A stretch of DNA of 64,000 nt from Guadua angustifolia (taxonomy: Eukaryota > Streptophyta > Magnoliopsida > Poales > Poaceae): assembly GCA_036346375.1 (NCBI GenBank), contig CM070512.1, forward strand, positions 40,842,466 through 40,906,465, given 5' to 3'. A program made the position numbers and the translations under genes. Of the stretch, positions 46,747 to 58,109 are shown in pieces. How positions within the stretch are numbered: the first letter of the stretch is position 1; the number at the start of each line of letters is the position of its first letter. The notes below the pieces were generated by a model. It was not told where the DNA came from and made no database searches. It saw only the letters and a list, made by a program, of their open reading frames with translations.

Positions 46747-48315
46747 CTACTTGACCTTTAATGGCTTTGGTGATTCATACTGTAGATCGAACTCGGTTAG
46801 AGCATAAGCCCATTTTCCAAGTCGTCCTCTCAAGATTGGTGCAGACAGCATATATTTGATGATATCGTTTCTGCATACTATTATGCAAGTCGATGCTAAT
46901 ATATAATGCCTCAGCTTTGTACAAGCAAAATATAAGGACAAGCACAATTTTTCTATTGGTGGGTACCTGGTTTCGGTTTCCAGGAGTCATCGGCTTAAGT
47001 AAAATATTACTCGCTCTTTGCCATCGACTTCTTGTGCCAATACAGTTCCAATAGTCTCGTTTTCAGCCGATATATATAACTTGAAGGGAACTCCCTTTTG
47101 TGGTGCGGCCAAAACTGGTGGTGATGCTAGGTACCATTTTATATCGTCGAAGGCTTTTTGCTGATCGATTCCCCATATAAAATTCTGACCATCCTTCAAT
47201 TTTAGCAATGGCGTAAAAGCCTGAATTCTACCAGACAGATTCGAAATGAATCGTCTTAAGTAATTAATTTTGCCAATCAGTTTCTGTAATTCATTTTTAC
47301 ATGTTGGCGGTTTTGTATCGGCTATGGCTTTAACTCTTGCTTGGTTAACTTCAATTCCCCTTTGGTGAACCATAAACCTTAGGAACTGACCAGCCGATAC
47401 ACCAAACGCACACTTCAGAAGATTCATTTTTAACCCATGAGCCCTCGTATTTTGGAATACCCTTTCTAAATCGGCCAAGTGTTGCCAGTCTTCCTTCGAC
47501 TTAACCACCACGTCGTCAATGTAGATCTCAACGATATGGCCAATTAGATCGTGAAAAATCAAATTCATGGCGCGTTGATAGGTGGCGCCTACGTTTTTTA
47601 AGCCGAATGTCATTACCGGCCATTCATACAATCCTATCGCGCCAGGGCATCTGAAGGTAGTTTTAGAGACATCGGCTTCTGCCATAAATATCTGGTTATA
47701 TCCAGCGTTCCCGTCAAGGAAACTGATAATTTTATTACCTGATGCAGCATCGATAAGCATATCGGCTATAGGCATCGGATATTCATCTTTTGGGGTGGCT
47801 TTATTCAAATCTCTAAAGTCTACACACACCCGAAGTTTACCATTCTTTTTCATGACGGGAACAATGTTGGACATCCATTCGGCGTATGGGCAAGGTCTTA
47901 TAAACTTGGCCTCTAACAGCCTCTCAATCTCTTCCTTTATCACATTGTACAGTTCTGGATTACAACGCCGCGGGGGTTGTTTATATGGCCGATACCCCGG
48001 CTTGATAGGTAGCCGATGTTCCACTAACTGTCGGCTTAACCCAGGCATCTCATAGTACTCTCAGGCGAAACAATCTCTGTATTTTCTAAGTATTTTGACC
48101 AACTTATTTTTGTATTCTAGACCTAAATTTGTACTTACAAAAGTTGGCCTTTTCCTATCACCTTCTCCTATATCGACTTCTTCAAGCATATCGACAGAAG
48201 TGAAACCTTGCCCCAATTTTTCGCTTTGGAAATCCTCAATGGCTTCACAGGAGTTTATTCTATGCCGATAGCTCCTCGCCCTGTCCTGTAATGCCTGGAT
48301 CATTTCTGACCCCAT
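46747..48315 (-). CDS. Reverse transcriptase region, outer element (broken at two points)
   Basis: The main frame 48048-46987 (353 codons) holds the RT palm and fingers: RVCVDFRDLNKATPKDEYP (73-91), FLDGNAGYNQI, MTFGLKNVGATYQRAM, the YIDD catalytic box at 176-179, and the thumb/connection (LQKLIGKINYLRRFISNL). 48315-48061 supplies the segment just upstream and 46947-46747 the connection to RNase H, each in another frame. Small frame breaks at about 48055 and 46985 prevent a single product. Typical Ty3/Gypsy RT. Confidence 0.9.
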
Positions 48316-48417
48316 CTCCTTATAATTTCACTTGCCCGATCAAATGTGCCTGGCTTCACACTGATCGGCATCAAACCCGACTTCCCGATGCATATGAAAT
48401 CACAATCGTCTAGAGCT

Positions 48418-49080
48418 TTACGATATGCACTCCGCTTCTTCATGTGGCCAATTCGCGCCGGAACTAGCCATAGCAATATGGGCGACGATCGGTGAGACGA
48501 CCTCAACCTCATCTCCGTTCCACTGAACTAGCAGCTGATGCATGGTCGATGGTATGCAGCAATTGGCATGTATCCAATCGCGTCCAAGGAGTACGCTATA
48601 GTTTCCCTTTGCTTCAATCACGAAGAACGCGGTCGGCAAAGTTTTGCTACCGACGGTTAATTCTGTAACCATTACTCCCTTTGCCTCAGTAGGGTCTCAT
48701 GTGAAATCATTAAGTACCATATTTGTCTTTATCAGATCTTCATAGGTTTTGCCTAGTTTCTTGCAGGTGGTGAGTGGCATCAAGTTCACAGTAGCCCCTC
48801 CATCGACGAGCATCCTGGAAATCGGCTTTCCATTGATATAGCCTTTTAAGTACAATGGCTTAAGATGCCGATGAGGATCTTGAGGCTTTTCGAATACAGC
48901 ATCTTGTGCGCCTAAGCATAGTTGAGCAAATGTGTCTTTAGCCGATTCGGTTTTTATTCTGAACTCGGCTGGTAGAGTGAATACCATGTTGATATCCATG
49001 GGAGGAGTGTCATCATCTGAAGAATCTGATTCGTCATCGGCTTGTTGCTTTTTCCTCCACTCCTTTGTAATAAGTTTCAC
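48418..49080 (-). pseudogene. Aspartic protease region, outer element
   Basis: 49080-48697 encodes LYLKGYINGKPISRMLVDGG followed by ATVNLMP, carrying the D-G-G-A box that replaces the classical D-S/T-G of retroviral-type proteases in many Tat-like elements. 48672-48418 continues in another frame with VLLGRDWIHANCCIPST, the second conserved strand. A stop or frame shift at about 48690 separates the halves. Confidence 0.8.
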
Positions 49081-49170
49081 TGGCCGCAGCTCATTAAACG
49101 CTTGGTCTCTCTGTTTCTCTTCTTCGGCTTCCCTTATTTCTTGTGTCCTTAAGCGCTGAAGCCGTCTGCG

Positions 49171-50250
49171 CTATGATCGGCTAAGTCCAGTTGGACACCA
49201 CCTAGGCTTAGGCTCAATTGGCTTGCGAATCTTACTAGCCAGATTTTCTGCAATTTCGACTCTTTCATCTCTAGTCGGCGTACCCAGCCTTTCTTTTATC
49301 GGCTTTTTATGCCATGATTCTGCCCGATTGGGCGTTGTATCGGATAATCGCTCTTTAACCGTTTGCCTTGGCATTCTTTGCGGGTAATGCTCCATGGGGC
49401 ATGACCTCGAAGATGGTAATGCCATACCTCTCTCCCAACAGAATTGCCAAAAAGGACATCTCTGATGAGCCTTCTCTGCAGCATCTGGCCGATACAAATT
49501 TCTGGACCGAAACACATTTTTTGACCGATGCGGCCCGTCTGATCGGCGTGTCTGCCGCTCCTGTCGATGGCTGATCCTTTCATACTTCTCAAGCAACTGT
49601 GAAAAAGTCGGCTTGGGTTTGAATACTGGTTTCCGGGGCGGAGATCTTTCGGCTTTGTACCATCATCCAACTTGCCACTCCCCTTTTGGCTTTACAGTCC
49701 TAGAATTCTTCCCATCTCGATCGGCTTCAATTTCAAGCGAGCCGATCGTTATTTTTAGTGTTTCTCCTCGTGAGCTTGACTCTATGTCGACTTGCCGCGT
49801 TGCTATGGGTCTCTCATCAACAATGTTTTTTCCTTTGCCGGAGCACTGAACCATGTTGATTGGGAAGGGATTGACATTGACTTCCATGGCCGGCTCTTCT
49901 GCGAATTTGAGCCGACCATCTTCGATAGCTGCCTGTATTTGCTGCCGAAAAATGTTGCAATCATTAGTGTTATGGGAAAAAAAATGATGCCACTTACAAT
50001 ATCGTCGTTTTTTGATCTCATCTGCCGACGGTATGGTATGTCCTTCAGGCAGTCGTATCAGCTTTTCTTGTAACAACATGTTGAATATGCGATCACACTT
50101 GGATACGTCAAAAGCGTATTTAACCTCCGACTTACCCCTAGTCGGCTTGAGCCACGAACAGACAAGTGGTTTTTTAGAACCCTTTATCCATTCAGCTATA
50201 TTTACATCTGCTTCATCTTCGGAAGTTTCACTTGAACTATATTCAACCAA
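49171..50250 (-). pseudogene. C-terminal gag / nucleocapsid region, outer element
   Basis: 50250-49663 encodes an acidic start, WIKGSKKPLVCSWLKP, then YCKWHHFFSHNTNDC, a Cys/His cluster typical of this lineage instead of a CCHC knuckle. 49670-49171 in other frames contains CPFWQFCWERGM and a second Cys-rich patch, likewise typical. Frame shifts lie near 49665 and 49600. Confidence 0.75.
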
Positions 50251-50312
50251 GTTTATTTTAGCTTTATCCTTTCCATTGCCATTTAGTCTAATTTTATCTT
50301 TGAATTCTTTAC

Positions 50313-51791
50313 TTAAATATCGGCTTTCTGTGTTTGATAATAACGATGAAGCAGGTGACTTAAATCAGTGAACTCATGTCCAGCAAGTTTTTCTTTGAGT
50401 GGGGGAATTAACCCTTGAAAGGCTAAATCGGCTAGTTGGTTATCGGGCAATACTACACTGAAGCAGCGATTTCGTACTTCTCTAAATCTTCTAATATAAT
50501 CTGAAGCCGACTCACCAAACTTTTGTCGGACAGCACTTAGGTCTGAAATTCTCAACTCCAAGCTACCAGAGAAAAAGTATTCATGAAATCGACTTTCTAA
50601 ATCGTTCCAAAAATGGACCGAATTTGGAGGTAGATTGGTAAACCAAGTAAAAGCAGTCCCTGATAAAGACAAGGGAAAAAACCTAATCTTTAGCCCATCG
50701 GATTGAGCCGCTTCACCACACTGAGCAACAAATCTTCCAACATGTTCTAAAGTGGTGACGAATCATCCCCGAAAATTCGCAAGTCGGGAATCCTAAAGTT
50801 ATGGGGATATGGCATGCGGTCAATATAACTGGTACGGCCTTCTATAGCCGATTGTCTTCCCTTTGAAAGTAAGCCAAATTGATCTCTCAAGACCATAGAA
50901 ATCGATCGGCCCAATTGATGTTGTTGGCGATGGAATGCTAGGGTTTGGCCAATTATTTTGGGCGAGATCTCGCCCCGAGTGTAAATCGGGCGATCGGCTT
51001 GTTCTAGTCGATAGATATTGTTGTTGCCATGATTCGTATCCATCGGCTCCGGCAGCCGTAACCTCAAGCAATGGAACAAACGGCTCCGTGTATGTAACTA
51101 CTTTATATAGAGCCGGATTTCTAACTTGAAATGGCCCTTAGGGTTTACAATTCTTATCTAATTCAGTCGGCTGAGGAGCCGACGGGACGTAGGAAACACC
51201 TGACGCCGATGGATCTAACTTTGCAGCGTTGGTATATGTATGGTAATGAGTAACTGGGCTTGGACGAGGGTTTGTTGGTGCCAACACTGTAGGCTGGGTC
51301 GGCATTAGTGATGGTGCGGGTGCCGACGCTTTGATCGTGTTGGCGTTTGGTGCCATAGAATATGCGAGATATGTTGGGAGTGGCTGTAATGGGTCCAGCA
51401 ACCCTCCAGATGTTGCCAACTCTTGTGCGATCGATTTTACGCTATTTTCTATCATCGGCTTTAATGTCGTGACCAAAGCCGATGATTGATTAATTAATGC
51501 ATGATGCACGGATTGTTCAATCATAGCAGATAACTCGGCTTGAGCTGGCATATATCGACTTACTGGAGTTGACGCGACTCCAGCCTCGCCGAAGGGGTTC
51601 AATGTTGGCAGCGCCATCTTCTGCGTGACCCCTCGTCGGGTTTTTTGATAACAGCCCAACATCAACTCCACCAAAGCAGCTTTTCATTCTTCGATTTCCT
51701 TGCGCTGCTCCGGGGTTAAATCGTCCAAGGTAGGGACGATTATGGCGTCGGTGTTCACGTCGGCTGGTGCGGTGGATTTGCCTGCAGTCAT
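50313..51791 (-). pseudogene. gag N-terminal and capsid region, outer element
   Basis: It starts at ATG 51791 (MTAGKSTAPADV), 36 bases inside the LTR boundary. An in-frame TGA at 51684-51686 interrupts an otherwise open frame that runs on to 51138. 51079-50747 follows in another frame. 50672-50313 holds the capsid domain (LSLSGTAFTWFTNLPPNS, FHEYFFSG, YIRRFREVRNRC, DLAFQGLIPPLKEKL). The stop lies where a Trp-type codon would be expected (TGG-type to TGA), consistent with a C-to-T change on the plus strand. Confidence 0.8.
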
Positions 51792-51827
51792 CTTTCCGAT
51801 CGGGTCCCATCGGGCGTGCCAAAAATG

Positions 51828-52473
51828 TGTTGACGCCAAAAACGTGAAGAGGGTTTCTGGCCTACAACACACCAGACGAACACCGGGTTCAACTTGTGCG
51901 CGAGCGTGCCAATCGATTTGACCCTGCAATCGATAAGGAAGAGAATTGTAAAACTCAATCAAGCCGATCCTAAAGGCGAATCGGCTAGAAAAAGAATCGG
52001 CCAGAAAGCCGATTGGAAGGGTAACTAGAATAGTCGATTAAGACTAATCCGAGGGTAAAAGGCAGATTAATTCTGAAAAGGCGATGCGCAACAAGACAGA
52101 ATAAATCAAACCTGAAAAATCAATGACGATCAAATAATCGGCGATGCGCAACTTTATTTGATCGATGTTGACTTACAGAGGAAAGATTACAATGCTAAAA
52201 GGGAAAAAACTACAGAGTAAAAACTAGTAGATGTGTTGATGGTTGTGGATGTCCTTCGAGCAGCCTTGGTGCGCCTTTTATACCTGTTTAGCCGATCCGA
52301 GTCCTGATCCAATACGACAATGTAATCCGAATCGGCTTTGTAGTTTCCTATTTGGACTCTGTTTCCAAATATTACCCGTTCATTATCCAGATCCTTTGAG
52401 GTGCTTCGTATTGTATCCAAACTCGTGCTTTCCTGCTATCTCTTGTCGCATTTTCCAAAAACTGGTGCAAACA
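51828..52473 (-). repeat. 5' LTR of the outer Gypsy element
   Basis: 646 bp. The minus-strand TATA box (tataaaaggcgc) lies near 52270-52282. Directly inside, the minus strand reads tttttggcacgcccgatggg, the likely primer-binding site. Confidence 0.9.
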
Positions 52474-52515
52474 GCAATATAAGTATGTAATTATGAAAGG
52501 AGAAAAACGTACCAT

Positions 52516-52776
52516 TTATTGCTTCAAAAGAGTTGATAGTTGATATTTACGAGTTTTCATGTTCTGAAAACGTTGTAAGATATCTTCCATGTTTATCTTT
52601 GCAAAAACGTCTTGCTCAATATAGCATACCATAAGATCATTCAACCAGTGATCACTTATCTTATTGCGTAAATTTGTCTTAATAATCTTCATTGCTGAGA
52701 AATCTTCATAGGCCATCGCGCAAGAGAGGTCTTTTGCTGGACTGGTGGGGTGAGGTCTAGCCCTATCCAACCCCAT
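52516..52776 (-). pseudogene. hAT transposase C-terminal dimerisation region
   Basis: 86 codons on the minus strand with DFSAMKIIKTNLRNKISDHW then LNDLMVCYIEQDVFAKI. This phrase is typical of the C-terminus of zinc-finger (TTF-type) hAT transposases in plants, where it mediates dimerisation. It lies inside the right part of the hAT whose ends are at 24403 and 52792. The N-terminal and catalytic parts are missing. It reads to the edge of the element, so the termination region is original. Confidence 0.75.
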
Positions 52777-52800
52777 TAATGCCTCCGCCTATGCTACACA

Positions 52801-53050
52801 TCCCTAATGCAAGTCTGTATTATTATGTAATAAGCAATTATGATGCATGCCCAACAAATTTAACGAAGACCCCAGACATATACATCGAAAAGAAAAAAAA
52901 ATGACGTAAAGCTATCATGATGCATGATCAACATAGATAAAATAAGAAAATTCCAAAGTTGCATAATTTTTTCCTATCAAATATACGTAACTTCAGGGTT
53001 GACATTTTTCCAAGTCTGTTGTATTGCGTGAAGGCCCCATTCATATCAAA
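52801..53050. other. AT-rich spacer
   Basis: No gene or element recognised between the hAT and the Mutator-like element. Confidence 0.5.
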
Positions 53051-53250
53051 CCTATTATAAGCGGGAGAAAGCAAGCCCAACCAGCGCATCCACCTGTCAC
53101 CCCACGCCATTTCGCGAAAAAGCCCCTCCGTTCCTTCAAATTACGGATCAACCCTATTATAAGCGGGAGAAAGCAAGCCCAACCAGCGCATCCACCTGTC
53201 ACCCCACGCCATTTCGCGAAAAAGCCCCTCCGTTCCTTCAAATTACGGAT
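53051..53250. repeat. 102-bp tandem duplication at the element edge
   Basis: The unit starting cctattataagcgggag occurs at 53051 and 53153 and is nearly identical in both copies. It includes the outer part of the inverted repeat of the Mutator-like element. The open frames on both strands here are products of the duplication. Confidence 0.9.
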
Positions 53251-53575
53251 AATTTTGTGAATGGGTCCCTATAGATTACGAATAGGTCCTTCGCGATTTT
53301 TTGTGAGAGGGAGATAATTTTTTTTCATCGCGTTTGGGTCCCTTGCGCGCTATTTTACAGAAAAAAAAACTCCCGTTAAATTCAAATCGCGAACAAGCTC
53401 TTTCCTAATTTTTCAGGATAGCGGACAGATTCAAAAACGTAACAAACAGGCCATTGCTCTTTACGTCTAGATCCTTTCTCCGTTTTTCCCGGAAAAAATA
53501 TTTTCGTCACCAGAAACATGTGTGCAGCTCTGTCTCTAGACTTTTTTCCCGGCTCGATTTTCCATCTCGATCTCT

Positions 53576-54260
53576 GATATTTTTTTAAACATGTATTATT
53601 ACTCGGTGGACGCGTAGAATGTTAGGCTCGACAAAAGAAGGTTGTCATCTCTAATAATTTTTCACCCTTTTTCCTCTAGACTATTTTCCCACCTCGGTTT
53701 TCCAGCTCGGTCTCCAATATTTTCCAAATAATTCGTCGAAAGAGATATTTCTGATATTTTTTAAATATGTATTATTACTCGGTGAATGTGTAGAATGCTA
53801 GGCTTGACAAAAGAAGGTTGTCATCTCTAATAATTTTTTACTCTTTTTCCTCTAGACTATTTTCTCACCTCGGTTTTCTAGCTTGGTCTCCAATATTTTT
53901 CAAATAATTCATCGAAAGAGATATTTCTACGACTCTATCTCTCTATTTTTCCCTCTATAACTCGGTTTCTGCTATTTTCCGGAGTGAGAAATATGCGTGC
54001 GGTTGTATCTTTATAGTTTTTCTTGCAGTTCGATCTATAGTGTTTTTCGAAGCATATATTATTGACAGTTGAACGTATGGAGTATTTTCCAAGTAATTCG
54101 TCGAAAGAAATATTTCTACGACTCTATCTCTCTTTTTTTTCCCTGTAACTCGGTTTCTGCTATTTTTCGGAGTAAGAAATACGTGTACGGTTGTATCTTT
54201 ATAGTTTTTTTTGCAATTTGATCTATAGTATTTATCGAAGCATGTAGTATTGACGGTTGA
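53576..54260. repeat. Two neighbouring tandem duplications, periods near 177 and 180 bp
   Basis: gatattttttaaa-atgtattattactcgg recurs at about 53576 and 53753. tatttctacgactctatctctc recurs at about 53932 and 54112, with the intervening sequence duplicated too. They share the phrase attcgtcgaaaga-atatttct. T-rich and non-coding. Confidence 0.8.
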
Positions 54261-55490
54261 ACATATGGAGTGTTAAATACATCCAGGCCCTTCTACCGGT
54301 AGTTTTGCAAAAAGAACCCTATTGTTTCGTATATTCGCGTACGAGTCCTCCAACTTTGTTTTTTCGAGAAGAACCAGCGAACCAAAATTTTATATTAATC
54401 ATGCTCTCAGTCTGTAGAAATCCCGATAGCAAACCAGTTTGGCGTAGCGTAGCGCGCTTTCCAACCTAGTATACATTAGCAGAGAAAAAAAACTACCCCA
54501 TTCATATACATTAGCAGAAAAAAACTAAGTAATAAAATCTATGCATATGTGTAGGAAAAGACCACATAGTAATAAGTATATGCATATTTGCCAGCTTATA
54601 TGGAGCTTTTACAAGTATTAATACAGAGAGAGTCTATTCATGTGCGTAAATAAGGCCGTATGGTAATTAGCACATGCATATTGGCAGCATATATGGAGTT
54701 TTTATAAATACCAATATGGAAAGAGTCTCCTGTAAGCTCCACACGGTAATCATAGGGAGGAAATACAACTTGATCATATTTTTGTTGCATATAGAGTATT
54801 ATGCTTGGAGTAAGTAATTAGTTTGAGTATGATATTAAATTAGGCTTAGGAAAAACAGTGTCGATTGCCAATAACCGGATGTGTCAGAATAACCTGGTTG
54901 TTGTTCTGATTTTCAAGTTTTGAATTTAGAATATTTAAAAGCCCAAAATACTTTATTTAAGCTCAAAATAATCCAAGGAATCTATCCAAAAAGCTTCATA
55001 AATATTTGAATTTATTTAATGCTTCTGGAAAATTAAATCTATATCCTTCACTAAGACAAAAGCACTAAAAGATTTTTCCAGAAATTCATAGAGCTGATCA
55101 TGCCATGAAAATTTTACAGAAATATTAGCACTATCTAAGGATAATCTCCAAAAAAATATATAAAATTTGAAGTATATTTGATAGATTTAAATGAGGATGA
55201 AAATAGACAGAATTGTCTTTTCACGTATAAGTTAACGGTCAAGTAATGGACTACTGACGGGAGTGACAAAAACATGATAAAAGTTGAGATCCGATGGCAA
55301 TGAAGAGAAGAGCAGTTTCACAATGGCAATTTAGGGATCTGACCAACTTTCACGGCAAATAAGTAATTTTCTCTTAATTAATTAACATGGTTAGTAGGAG
55401 TACATGGTTGTTAGGCGCATGCATGCAGAAAACCTACACAGCCCCGTATGTGGGGGGTAGTTTACCACACAGAGAACTTGATAAGTTATG
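54261..55490. other. AT-rich interior of the Mutator-like element
   Basis: No gene. A short direct repeat occurs near 54480-54540 (cattagcagagaaaaaaacta), and near 54540-54740 phrases such as gcatatttgccagcttatatgg / gcatattggcagcatatatgg recur. Confidence 0.45.
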
Positions 55491-55498
55491 TTCAAGCT

Positions 55499-55710
55499 CA
55501 GGGGCGAAGACAGGAAATATTGCCACCGGGGTCAGTGGGCTCTAGGTTGTTGACGTATGGCTCTTTGGGTGCTTTGCCACATGCCGCCAATTTTGAGGGG
55601 TCACCTTGTTATTTACGGTGTCGAGCTAATATTTAGCATATGGTATAATGAGCTAGCAGAAAGTCATCGGTGTCAACTGACACCGACGCTTGACTGTAGC
55701 TCCGCTCCTG
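55499..55710. mobile_element. hAT MITE, 212 bp, perfect 8-bp target duplication
   Basis: Ends caggggcgaagaca and (inverted) caggagcggagctaca. The flanking duplication ttcaagct is exact at 55491-55498 and 55711-55718. No coding capacity. Confidence 0.9.
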
Positions 55711-55770
55711 TTCAAGCTAATTTTCTTTGTCCGTCCTTCTTAATCTGCTAAGAACGGGTTATAATATATA

Positions 55771-56090
55771 CTCTTCTCTAATTCTAAACATAAGGTGTTA
55801 AATGAGCACATGCACCAAAAAAGGAAGATATTAAATGCAACTTGACATAATTACAATCAAATATTTACAAATTTGGCCATCAATATACACAAAATTAGTT
55901 ACATTGGATACATGCATGATTTTGTATGTAATTAATACAAGATTCATTATAAAACATATTCATCACGAAATATACTCTCATCTAATATATATATAAATTT
56001 GCGATCTATAATCATATTAACAGGGTGGTAAAACTAATGCAATGAAAGGCTTGTCAATGTCCAAAATGATGCACATTCTAAATTGGAGAG
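55771..56090. mobile_element. Degenerate Stowaway-like MITE
   Basis: The left end ctcttctctaattctaaacat and right end cattctaaattggagag are inverted relatives flanked by TA on both sides (55769-55770, 56091-56092). AT-rich interior. Confidence 0.55.
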
Positions 56091-56499
56091 TAATTTATTA
56101 GGTAGTGATCCATCTAGAAGAAAGTAATTATTAACTAATTAAACATGATCCTAATAAATATATACAATCTAAAATAAGGATCTGTCCACATTAATTGTAT
56201 ATATTATATATGTGATAAAAATTCATATTAACAATAGAATAATTAGATATTGAACCAAATTTGGAAAAAAGAGAAAAATTAGAAACATCTCCTATCGCTT
56301 GAAGAAAAGTAGCAGTATGCATGTTCAAAATTGGAGTTTGACTAAATTGTAAACTATAAATTACTTATTCTATGTAATGTATTATGGCTCTAAAGTTGTT
56401 AGCGTGTGCAGGTGTATGGATTGATGACTAGCGTATATATATAAGGAATACTAGCAATAATAGCGCGCTACGCTGCGCCGTTCTGCAGAGTCGATAGGA

Positions 56500-57475
56500 C
56501 CCACCGGCGAATCCATGGGCTGTTATAAACCCTCGATGAAATCTGTGTTTTTTTAGAAAACGGAAAATTTGGTCGAATTTTCGATCTTCGTATTTTTTAA
56601 ATAAAATGGGTCGATAGAACCCGTTGGCGAATCCATGGGCTGCTATAAACCTTCGACGAATCCGCATTTTTTTAGAAAAGTTTTTTTGGTGACGAAAACA
56701 TTTTTTCCGGGAAAAACGGAGTTTCTAAATAAAATGGGTTGGTAGGACCCGCTGGCGAATCCATGGGCTGCTATAAACCTTCGACGAATCCGCGTTTTTT
56801 TAGAAAAGTTTTTTTGCGATGAAAACATTTTTTCCGAGAAAAACGGAGTTTTTAAATAAAATGGGTCGGTAGGACCCGTTGGCGAATCCATAAGCTGCTA
56901 TAAACCTTCGACGAACCCGCGTTTTTTTTAAATAAAATGGGTCGATAGAACCCATTGGCGAATCCATGGGCTGCTATAAACCTTCGACGAATCCGCATTT
57001 TTTTAGAAAAGTTTTTTTGGCGACGAAAACATTTTTTCCGGGAAAAACGGAGTTTCTAAATAAAATGGGTCGGTAGGACCCGCTGGCGAATCCATGGGCT
57101 GCTATAAATCTTCGACGAATCCGCGTTTTTTAGAAAAGTTTTTTTTGACGAAAACATTTTTTCCGAGAAAAACGGAGTTTTTAAATAAAATGGGTCGGTA
57201 GGACCCGTTGGCGAATCCATGAGCTGCTATAAACCTTCGACGAACCCGCGTTTTTTTTAGAAAAGTTTTTTTGACACCGAAAATATTTTTTTTGGGAAAA
57301 ACGGATGGCGAAAACATTTTTTGCGGGGAAAACGAAGTTTTCAAATAAAATGGGTCGGTAGGATCCGTTGACGAATCCATGGGCTGCTATAAACCTTCGA
57401 CAAACCCGCGTTTTTTTTTTGAAAAGTTTTTTTGCGACGAAAACATTTTTTCCGAGAAAAACGAAGAAAGGACCT
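56500..57475. repeat. Eight-unit tandem array, modal period 125-128 bp
   Basis: The anchor ggcgaatccatgggctgcta recurs with spacings of about 120, 128, 127, 76, 128, 125 and 160 bp. Each unit also has aaataaaatgggtcggtagg, accttcgacgaa, agaaaagtttttttg and a gacgaaaacattttttccg/gaaaaacgga pair. One inverted partial unit sits near 53470-53505 beside the opposite inverted end, so the array is subterminal to the Mutator-like element. Open frames in it are artefacts of the repeat. Confidence 0.9.
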
Positions 57476-57744
57476 GCACGCGAGCAAGGACACGAATGTT
57501 ACGCTTTTGGACTCGTTTCGCTATCCTGAAAAATTAGAAAAGGGCTTGTTCGCGATTGAACATAACGAGAGGATTTTTCTGCAAAACGACGCGACAGGGA
57601 CCTAAACGCGATGAAAGTAAAAAAATCTTTCTCTCACAAAAAAATTACGAAGGACCTATCCGTAATTTGAAGAAAACGGAGGGACTTTTTCGCAATTGTC
57701 GCCGGTGACAGGTGGCCTAGCCGGGAGCCGGCATTCCCTAGCGC

Positions 57745-58109
57745 TTTAAAGGGTGGAACCATTTACAAACGTCCATTTGACATATAGTAAGAAAGAAAGA
57801 GAGAAGGGTTCTCTTCGTTCCCAACCGAGACGAGGGAGAACACAGGGGCACGCATGCTCGGAGCTCACCGGAGGCGAGCGGCGGACATTGGGTCTGCGGC
57901 GTCCTTAAAAAAGGATCAAGGGGAGCGAGTCGAGTCCTTGGGTGGCGGCGCCGCCGCCAGAGACTCACCGGTGAGACGGTGAACAGCAGCGGCGACAATG
58001 GAGGACGGTTGGTACGGCTCAACGGTGGCGAGAAGCTGTAATTGACAGGCGCATGAGCTTTCTGGGAGGATGAGGAAGTTAAGGTTGCGAGGGATCGAAG
58101 GGAGGGTTA
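57745..58109. other. GC-rich upstream part of segment copy 3
   Basis: Overlapping open frames exist on the minus strand (for example 57738-58022) but none matches a family. The composition resembles a grass promoter/first-exon region. Confidence 0.35.

Larger units (their letters stand above)
24515..52473 (-). mobile_element. Outer Ty3/Gypsy (Tat-like) retrotransposon, minus strand, host of two nested elements
   Basis: The LTRs at 24515-25148 and 51828-52473 both start TGTTGAC and end GCAAACA. The whole is flanked by the perfect 5-bp duplication gcaat (24510-24514, 52474-52478). The minus-strand order from the right is 5' LTR, gag, protease, RT, RNase H, integrase, then a plus-strand (antisense) gene, a polypurine tract next to 25149 (complement of tatgccccccattttt) and the 3' LTR. 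After the two nested elements are subtracted its own length is about 11.5 kb. The order PR-RT-RH-IN plus an antisense gene is characteristic of Tat-lineage Gypsy elements. Confidence 0.9.
24403..52792 (-). mobile_element. hAT transposon remnant split by a retrotransposon nest
   Basis: The left end acagtggcggagcc (24403) and right end ggcctccgcctat-like (52792) are inverted relatives. The flanks actacaca (24395-24402) and gctacaca (52793-52800) form an 8-bp duplication with one mismatch. Without the retrotransposon only about 430 bp remain: 24403-24514 and 52474-52792. The right part carries a transposase C-terminus. It is therefore an internally deleted hAT that served as the landing site for the Gypsy nest. 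Confidence 0.7.
53192..57715. mobile_element. Mutator-like (MULE-type) element with long inverted ends
   Basis: 53192-53424 (ccacctgtcacc ... tttttcaggatagcg) is an inverted copy of 57519-57715 (cgctatcctgaaaaatt ... ggtgacaggtgg), with matching inner words such as gcgaacaagc and tcatcgcgtttgggtcc. Inverted ends of about 200 bp without a hAT or CACTA signature point to a Mutator-like element. No transposase was recognised. The interior holds two families of tandem repeats (53576-54260 and 56500-57470) and smaller MITEs. A clean 9-bp target duplication was not found. Confidence 0.6.

Noticed and set aside
53024..53260. Open frames with internal peptide repeat on both strands
   Set aside because: They are created by the 102-bp tandem duplication of non-coding sequence.
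56428..57380. Minus-strand frames with repeated peptide (FIAAHGFANG-type)
   Set aside because: They read through the eight-unit DNA array; stops and unit-length changes break the frame as expected for non-coding repeats.
56500..57475. Regular array considered as CRISPR-like
   Set aside because: Units are contiguous with no unique spacers, and the genome is clearly plant nuclear.
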